A stretch of 64,000 nt of DNA from Conexibacter sp. CPCC 206217 (GTDB lineage: Bacteria; Actinomycetota; Thermoleophilia; Solirubrobacterales; Solirubrobacteraceae). Under the pieces are notes generated by a model. The model saw nothing but the letters and a program-made list of their open reading frames with translations, searched no databases and was not told where the DNA came from. The stretch spans positions 1 to 64,000 of the forward strand of contig NZ_JAUTDO010000005.1 in NCBI RefSeq assembly GCF_030646165.1. The letters are read 5' to 3'. This document shows positions 59,090 through 64,000 of the stretch, one piece after another. Every line of letters starts with the position of its first letter. Position 1 is the first letter of the stretch. The translations under genes and the position numbers were made by a program.

Positions 59090-59388
59090 CCGTCGATCAT
59101 CTCGCGGTAGTTGGACTGGATCGCGAGTATCGCGATCCGCATGCCTTCGGCGAGTGTACCGCCATGGAATCGCTCTGCCGGTGCTTTGCCGCGGCTTCGG
59201 GCGTGGCGGTGCATGTCGTTGACGCCGTGTGCTCCGTCGTAGACGCGAACCGTCTGTTTGGACCCGCCGTGCTGGACGACGAGTACGACCGCGTAGTCGA
59301 CGACCTCGCCCGAGTCGTGCGCGTAGCTGACGATCATGCGGGCGCCGAGCTCATAGTCGAGCACACGCCGCCAACCACGCGTTGTCAT
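59074..59388 (-). CDS. Second gene of island operon, toxin-like candidate (104 aa)
   Basis: 104 aa. An alpha/beta sequence with VVDYAVVLVVQHGG, TVRVYDGAHGVNDMHRHARSRGK and AEGMRIAILAIQSNYREMIDGW. The strand pair followed by a Y-D-x-x-H-G-x-x-D-x-H-R-H block is reminiscent of small toxin proteins of the DUF6516/TumE type and of DUF7718-like proteins, but I cannot assign it firmly. Basic and histidine-rich compared with its acidic neighbour. Its ATG overlaps the upstream gene's stop by 4 nt, the usual order antitoxin-then-toxin. Confidence 0.65.
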   Translation of the reverse strand: MTTRGWRRVLDYELGARMIVSYAHDSGEVVDYAVVLVVQHGGSKQTVRVYDGAHGVNDMHRHARSRGKAPAERFHGGTLAEGMRIAILAIQSNYREMIDGWRAS

Positions 59389-59633
59389 CTGATCCCGAAC
59401 TCGGCCTTGAGGTCTTCGAGCGGTATCGACTCGATACCTCGCTCACGATCGGCGAGGGCTTCCGCGATCGCTTGGCGCTCATCGTCTGTCAGGGGCTCAT
59501 CGTCGGGCGGGACGTGGTCAAGCATCCACTTGAAGGCATCGCCGGATGCTTCGGCGAGTGTGACGAGCGCGGCCGCAGCTTCGTCTTCGGTCATGACGTC
59601 GACCGCGTGACGCAGGCGTTCCTTCGCATTCAT
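59385..59633 (-). CDS. First gene of island operon, antitoxin-like acidic protein (82 aa)
   Basis: 82 aa, strongly acidic, predicted helical. It begins MNAKERLRHAVDVMTEDEAAAALV and ends IPLEDLKAEFGIR, an ending seen in many Phd/RelB-like antitoxins. The ATG at 59633 lies 6 nt after TACGGT, and a 26-bp near-palindrome covers the promoter, consistent with autorepression. Assignment as antitoxin is by size, charge, order and operator, not by a known family. Confidence 0.65.
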   Translation of the reverse strand: MNAKERLRHAVDVMTEDEAAAALVTLAEASGDAFKWMLDHVPPDDEPLTDDERQAIAEALADRERGIESIPLEDLKAEFGIR

Positions 59634-59641
59634 CGGTCGAC

Positions 59642-59667
59642 CGTATCGCTGGCGCGCCAGCGGTACG
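59642..59667. promoter_or_regulatory. Palindromic operator of the island operon
   Basis: CGCTGGCGCGCCAGCG (59647-59662) is a perfect 16-bp palindrome, extended by CGTA and TACG after one mismatch to 26 bp. It overlaps the upstream edge of the -10 box (59640-59645) of the 82-aa gene, the typical place for autorepression by a toxin-antitoxin complex. Confidence 0.65.
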
Positions 59668-59724
59668 CCAGACCGAAAGACGGGTGTGGTGCGCTCAAAG
59701 CCGGATATTGATCCGAGGTGTAAA

Positions 59725-59755
59725 TCGCGGGTTCGAGTCCCGTCGCTCCCGCCTT
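59725..59755 (+). repeat. attR-like repeat
   Basis: A 31-bp perfect copy of 57909-57939 (tRNA-Asp 3' end) without the rest of the tRNA. It marks the far end of the island. Confidence 0.85.
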
Positions 59756-60152
59756 AGGGAAGCCCTGCTCCGGCAGGGCTCTTGTCTTTCTTGGGGCGGA
59801 TGCCGCGCTGGTTGTCGCGCTCGGCGGCAACGGCGGCCTCCGCGCGCTCGCGCTCGACCTGCTCGACCATCTCGCCGGCCGCGACATGGACGGTGCGCTC
59901 GTCGAGCGAGCCGACCGGCGTGCGGCCTCTGGGTATGAGACGCCTGAAGCCGTAGATGATTCGGTATGGCCCCGCCCAATTCGGAATGTCCACGGCGACG
60001 CTGACGGGCGCGCCCGCGTGGGACGACCAGGAGAACTGGTCGACGACTCTGCGAAGAGCGATGTCGTTGGGGCCGTGGCGCTTGACGCCGGCGACGTTGC
60101 CGATCGGCGATCTGTACGTGTAATTGACCGTGACCTGCTTGTACCACAACAC
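59754..60152 (-). CDS. Protein of unknown function, possibly 5'-truncated
   Basis: 132 aa from a GTG at 60152: LWYKQVTVNYTYRSPIGNVAG, RRVVDQFSWSSHAGAPVSVAVDIPNWAGPYRIIYGFRRL, then a helical charged tail. It starts abruptly in what looks like mid-domain, and no better start is available, so the 5' part may be lost or frameshifted. Its last codons run through the terminator hairpin and the att repeat, so the C-terminus was probably altered by the insertion. Confidence 0.45.
   Translation of the reverse strand: MLWYKQVTVNYTYRSPIGNVAGVKRHGPNDIALRRVVDQFSWSSHAGAPVSVAVDIPNWAGPYRIIYGFRRLIPRGRTPVGSLDERTVHVAAGEMVEQVERERAEAAVAAERDNQRGIRPKKDKSPAGAGLP
59761..59791 (+). terminator. Rho-independent terminator, probably the original tRNA-Asp terminator
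   Basis: AGCCCTGC-TCCG-GCAGGGCT (59761-59780) followed by CTTGTCTTTCTT. A perfect 8-bp stem, 4-nt loop and T-rich tail, starting 5 nt beyond the distal att repeat. Removing the island would place it directly after tRNA-Asp. Confidence 0.75.
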
Positions 60153-60207
60153 GCGGTGCGGCTTCGCACCCGTCGCTCGCGCTCGAACAGCGACGTGAGA
60201 GGCTCGC

Positions 60208-61092
60208 CTAGGTCGCGGGCAGGCCGAGCAGATGATTCACGAGGGAGGTCAGCAGTTCGTTCGGGAGGCCGGGTCGGCCGATCACCGTGACGGGCAATAG
60301 GAGGGGTGGGTCCATCGGCAGGGCGGCGAGGCCGGCGGTGTCGATCGGTTTGAGGTCGCGGGACAGGACGACGGCGGCCGCGCCTTGCAGGCGCGCTGTG
60401 TGGAGGAGGCCGGCGCGGATGGTGCCGATGCGGGGCGCGACGACGTACGGCAGGTCGGCATCGCCGTGCAGTCGCTCGACCGCCGCGCGGTGGTGATCGG
60501 TGCGGCCGATTTCGCTGACGACGACGGGAAGGTCGCGCAGGTCGCCGGCGCGGACGGTCTCCTGTCCCGCGGCGGGGTGCGTGTCGGGGAAGACGACGAC
60601 GGTGGGCTCGTGTCCGACGAGCACGCTGCGTGGCTCGTCCTCGCCGATTCCCACGAGCAGGACCAGGTCCAGCCGCCCGGCGCGGACGAGTGACAACGCC
60701 TCGTCGGGCGCGCGCCGTTCGAGCACCGCCACGCCGGCGCGCTCGCGCAGCCACGCGTCGATCCCGGCGTCCCATTCGGTCGTCAGGTCGGTGCTGATGC
60801 CGATCGACATCCGTCCAACGGTGGTGGCGCGCTGCACGGCCCGCACGGCCTCGTCCATCGCGTCGAGGACGGAGACGGCACGCACGCGCAGTTCCGCGCC
60901 CGCCTGTGTGAGCTCGATGCGACGGGTCGTGCGCATCAGCAGCGGCGTCGCGAGCTGACCCTCCAGGCGTCCTATCCGCTTCGAGAGCGTGTGGCGCGAG
61001 ATGCCCAGCCGCTGCGCGGCGATGCCGAAGTGCAACTCGTCGGCGAGGACGAGAAAGCTCGGTACGAGATGCCACGACAGCGTCGCGATCAC
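60208..61092 (-). CDS. LysR-family transcriptional regulator
   Basis: 294 aa. N-terminal winged helix (LVPSFLVLADELHFGIAAQRLGISRHTLSKRIGRLEGQLATPLLMRTTRRIELTQAG) and a periplasmic-binding-protein-like effector domain (RMSIGISTDLTTEWD...VVVFPDTHPAAGQ). GTG start. Divergent from the surface-protein gene across a 306-nt gap, so it may control that gene. Confidence 0.9.
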   Translation of the reverse strand: MIATLSWHLVPSFLVLADELHFGIAAQRLGISRHTLSKRIGRLEGQLATPLLMRTTRRIELTQAGAELRVRAVSVLDAMDEAVRAVQRATTVGRMSIGISTDLTTEWDAGIDAWLRERAGVAVLERRAPDEALSLVRAGRLDLVLLVGIGEDEPRSVLVGHEPTVVVFPDTHPAAGQETVRAGDLRDLPVVVSEIGRTDHHRAAVERLHGDADLPYVVAPRIGTIRAGLLHTARLQGAAAVVLSRDLKPIDTAGLAALPMDPPLLLPVTVIGRPGLPNELLTSLVNHLLGLPAT

Positions 61093-61398
61093 CGCTGGCG
61101 ACCCGTCGTGGTCGTCGTGAACGTCAAGGGGTCAGCGTCGCCGCCAGCGACTTCGGTGCTCGCCTCCATCCGGCGCAAGCTACGGCACGTGCACGGTTGT
61201 CGTTCCGGGTTTTCACAGCATGGATACGTGGAGGGCCGATTGGGTCTGTGAGCGTCACCGTTTGAGCCGAAATTCGCCCAAGTTGGATACGTGATGGTCA
61301 CGGAATCGGTTGTTGTGCCGCCGACAATTCGCCGGCTCGGGGTCCACGCGTTGCTCGTTTCGGCACGTGTCGCGCCCCCCAACGAACCCAGGAGTCCC
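61093..61398. other. Intergenic region between LysR and surface-protein genes
   Basis: 306 nt with no convincing gene, less GC-rich than its surroundings. A direct repeat TGGATACGTG occurs at 61222-61231 and 61284-61293, and AATTCGCC occurs at 61271-61278 and 61327-61334. These are candidate regulator-binding sites for the divergent pair. Confidence 0.45.
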
Positions 61399-64000
61399 GT
61401 GTCACACCGATCGCTTCGCTGGCCGTCACGGGCCGGCGTCACACCGTCCTCGCGCAGCCCGCGCGGTCACCGCGCCCGCACCCGACTGCCGTCGCAGGCG
61501 CGTCGTCTGGCGTCGGCGCTGCTGGCGCTCGTGCTGCTCGCCGTGGCGCTGACCGCCACCAGCGGGACGGCGTTCGCTGCCCCGACCGATCCGGTCACGG
61601 TTCCGGACGCGAGCTTCAAAGCGGTGATGAACAAGGCGATCGCGTCAGCGACGAGCACCACGCGCACGCCGGAGCAGACGATCACCGAGGCGGATGCGGA
61701 AACGGTCACGACGCTCGACGACCAGGACTATGACGCGCCGACGATCTCGGACTTCACGGGCGCCGAGGCGCTGAAGAACGTCACGAGCTTCTCCCTGGCG
61801 CGCCCCTCCGGCTCGGCGTCGTCGTTGCAGCCGTTCGCGGGCCTCACCAGGTTGACGCAGCTGACGATCGTCGGCTCGGAGATCTCGGACCTGGGCCCGC
61901 TCGGCGGGCTCGCGAGCCTCACCAGCCTCATTCTCCCCGTCGGGAGGTTGACCACGCTGCAAGGGATCGAAGGGCTCACGAACCTCACCTACGTCGAATT
62001 CGCGGCCAACGAGCTGACGGACGTGGCGGCGCTGGCGACGCTGCCGAACCTCTCCTACGTGGGCCTCTCGACCAACCGGATCACGGATCTGTCGCCGCTC
62101 GCCGGTCTGACCAAGCTCGAGAACGTCGTCGCGGACGAGAACCGGCTGACCAGCATCGACTTCATCCTGAACCTCAAGCTGCTCACGAGCCTGTCCGTCT
62201 ACAACAACCGCATCTCCGACGTGTCGGTGTTCGAGCAGATCCCCACGTTTGCGCAGTCCGGTCACCGGATCCGCTCGGTCAACTCGTCGATCAACCTGAT
62301 GGGGAACCGGATCCGCGACCTGAGCGCGCTCGGCATCTATCCCGGGTCCAGACAGCAGGACAACGGGGCCAACATCCAGGCGTACGAGGACATCTACGTC
62401 GGCCCGTACCAGGCTGGCGGGATCACGCTGGACCCGAAGCTCCTGGGCTTCACGACCATCTCCGGAACGAAGCCCTCACCGAACATCGGCACGCCCGGAA
62501 CGGGCACCTACTCAGAGGACGGGCAGCTGACGCTGACCAATCCGGCCGCGCCGTTCATCGAGCTGCGCTCCGGCACGATCAACTGGACGGTGCACTTCTC
62601 GGAGGATCCGGCGAAGCTCGCCGATCTGAAGATCAACGAGGTGGAGTCCAACGGGGACGCCGTCAACGGAGACTGGCTGGAGCTGTACAACCCGTCGAGC
62701 ACGGCGGTGGACGTGTCGGGCCTGGTCCTGTCCGACAGCGACGACACACACAAGCTGACGCTCCCCGCGGGCAGCAGCGTGCCGGCGAGAGGGTACGCGG
62801 CGTTCCGCACGGACGACCCGGCGGTGACCGGGAACTTCGGGCTGGGGGCCGCGGATTCGGTGCGGGTGTTCGCGCCGGGGACGACGGACCTGGCGTCGGC
62901 GACGGCGATCGACTCGTACTCGTGGACGTCGCACGCGACGACGACGTATGGTCGGACGGCGCCGGGCGTCGGAGCGTGGGCAACGACGGATCACGGCACG
63001 TTCGCGGCGGAGAACGTGTTCCCGCTGCCGGTGTCGATCCCGACGGTCACTGTCTCGGGCGATGCGGCGAGCACGGATGGCCGGCCGAGCTTGACGGCGA
63101 CGGTGCGCAAGCCGGGCGGCAGCGACGTCGCCACGGATGCGACGGGCACGGTCGTGTTCAGCGTCGACGGGCAGGCGGTCAGCGGCCCAGTCACTGTGAG
63201 CAACGGGGTGGCGAGATGGACGCCGTCGGCGGCGCTGACGGGCTCCCCGTCGGGGACGGCGCATGCGGTCACGGCGAGATACGTCTCGGCGGGTGACAGC
63301 GATCCGTATGACGATTCGGCGGGTGCGAGCGATCCGTTCACCGTCACGGTCACGATCCTGGAGTTCGGCAACGCGACCATCGAGCTCTCCACGCAGACGC
63401 CGCACATGTGCCAGTCGGTCCAGACGACCATCTCGGGCTGGGGAGCGACCGCGCCTGACACGATCACCTACCAGTGGCAGATTCAGAGTCGGGACACGCT
63501 GCAGTGGAGCATGGCGCCCGGGGCCGGCAAGACCCAGGCGGCGTTCACTCCCTCGTATGAGTCGTACGACCAGCCGCTGCGCGCGTTGCGTGGCGACTTC
63601 GGGACCTACCGGCTGCAGGCCACGGGCGTCAAGGCGGGGTACGCGCCCAAGATCGTGATCGGGCCGACCGTCACCGTCAACGCGCAGACGCAGTTCACCG
63701 CGACGCCGGCGGCCACGCTGGACGTCACGGCGCCGAAGGTCGGGCAGAGAGTGACCGCGACGCATCCTGCCTGGTCGTCGTGCCTGCCGAGCAACTACGA
63801 CGGGGTGAAGTACGACTACCAGTGGTTGCGTGATGGGCAGCCGATCGCGGATGCGACTGACACGATCACGGGCGATCCGAAGCAGGTCTCCTACACCGCG
63901 ACCGTGGCCGACGCCGGGCACGTGCTCTCGCTGCGGGTGTCCGTGTCGGCACATCAGTTCCTCGAGAACACCTCGGTGACGTCGGCGGAGACGGCGAGAG
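61399..64000 (+). CDS. Large secreted LRR / lamin-tail / Ig-like surface protein (3' end outside window)
   Basis: At least 867 residues, still open at the window edge. Long basic n-region and signal peptide (ASALLALVLLAVALTATSGTAFA). Internalin-like leucine-rich repeats about 65-315 (e.g. LTRLTQLTIVGSEISDLGPLGGL, LPNLSYVGLSTNRITDLSPLAGL); a lamin-tail domain about 405-520 (LKINEVESNGDAVNGDWLELYNPSSTAVDVSGLVLSD); then bacterial Ig-like domains (VTVSGDAASTDGRPSLTATV; later QRVTATHPAWSSC...YDYQWLRDGQPI). Probably wall-anchored and adhesive. The GTG at 61399 has AGGAG 4 nt upstream; ATG 61294 is an alternative start. Confidence 0.88.
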   Translation, partial: MSHRSLRWPSRAGVTPSSRSPRGHRARTRLPSQARRLASALLALVLLAVALTATSGTAFAAPTDPVTVPDASFKAVMNKAIASATSTTRTPEQTITEADAETVTTLDDQDYDAPTISDFTGAEALKNVTSFSLARPSGSASSLQPFAGLTRLTQLTIVGSEISDLGPLGGLASLTSLILPVGRLTTLQGIEGLTNLTYVEFAANELTDVAALATLPNLSYVGLSTNRITDLSPLAGLTKLENVVADENRLTSIDFILNLKLLTSLSVYNNRISDVSVFEQIPTFAQSGHRIRSVNSSINLMGNRIRDLSALGIYPGSRQQDNGANIQAYEDIYVGPYQAGGITLDPKLLGFTTISGTKPSPNIGTPGTGTYSEDGQLTLTNPAAPFIELRSGTINWTVHFSEDPAKLADLKINEVESNGDAVNGDWLELYNPSSTAVDVSGLVLSDSDDTHKLTLPAGSSVPARGYAAFRTDDPAVTGNFGLGAADSVRVFAPGTTDLASATAIDSYSWTSHATTTYGRTAPGVGAWATTDHGTFAAENVFPLPVSIPTVTVSGDAASTDGRPSLTATVRKPGGSDVATDATGTVVFSVDGQAVSGPVTVSNGVARWTPSAALTGSPSGTAHAVTARYVSAGDSDPYDDSAGASDPFTVTVTILEFGNATIELSTQTPHMCQSVQTTISGWGATAPDTITYQWQIQSRDTLQWSMAPGAGKTQAAFTPSYESYDQPLRALRGDFGTYRLQATGVKAGYAPKIVIGPTVTVNAQTQFTATPAATLDVTAPKVGQRVTATHPAWSSCLPSNYDGVKYDYQWLRDGQPIADATDTITGDPKQVSYTATVADAGHVLSLRVSVSAHQFLENTSVTSAETAR

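Overview
The window is a gene-dense, very GC-rich stretch of an actinobacterial chromosome. The best guess is Thermoleophilia (Solirubrobacterales, Conexibacter-like). Evidence for this is an HspR-type dnaK-grpE-dnaJ-hspR heat-shock locus, a purSQL-type purine cluster, inositol-lipid genes (Ino1, PI synthase-like, AUR1-like PAP2), an ECF42 sigma factor with its DGPF partner, and unusually frequent AGA arginine codons in an otherwise G/C-ending genome. The genus is inferred from memory of the lineage and was not tested.

Layout. 0-4 kb: SDR oxidoreductase, VOC protein, small secreted protein, quinone oxidoreductase and a DUF4097 membrane-anchored protein. 4.2-9.6 kb (minus strand): a lipid locus reading PAP2/AUR1-like protein, CDP-alcohol phosphatidyltransferase, Ino1, a PimA-like glycosyltransferase fused to a PHP phosphoesterase, and a diverged uracil-DNA-glycosylase-like protein. 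9.7-14.8 kb: polytopic membrane protein, CAP protein, alpha/beta hydrolase, PfkB sugar kinase and endonuclease III. 14.9-21.8 kb: dnaK-grpE-dnaJ-hspR, then clpB behind a HAIR-like palindrome. 22.7-38 kb: a nearly complete purine pathway (purD, purE, purB, purC, purS, purQ, purL, purF, [recQ], purN, purH). purM and purK are not in the window.

38-48.6 kb: STAS protein, GGDEF/EAL protein, small winged-helix protein, tRNA-Lys and tRNA-Glu, ECF42 sigma factor plus DGPF protein, AraC regulator divergent from an SDR, an MBL-like protein, a HAD-IIA phosphatase and tRNA-Val. 48.6-57.7 kb: secreted NHL-repeat protein, MarR regulator, a membrane protein fused to a PI-PLC-like domain, META lipoprotein, 3-hydroxyacyl-CoA dehydrogenase, small proteins and a cytochrome P450 with a palindromic operator.

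57.9-59.8 kb is the most distinctive region. A tRNA-Asp gene is followed by a 1.8-kb segment bounded by a perfect 31-bp repeat of the tRNA 3' end. The segment holds a decayed AAA-ATPase gene and a tightly overlapping three-gene operon (82, 104 and 78 aa) behind a 26-bp near-palindrome, the architecture of an autoregulated toxin-antitoxin-like module. A hairpin-plus-T-tract terminator just outside the distal repeat looks like the original tRNA-Asp terminator. The right edge holds a LysR regulator divergent from a large secreted leucine-rich-repeat/lamin-tail/Ig-like surface protein that runs off the window.

At least eleven genes start 6-9 nt after a TANNNT box with no Shine-Dalgarno sequence, which suggests extensive leaderless transcription.
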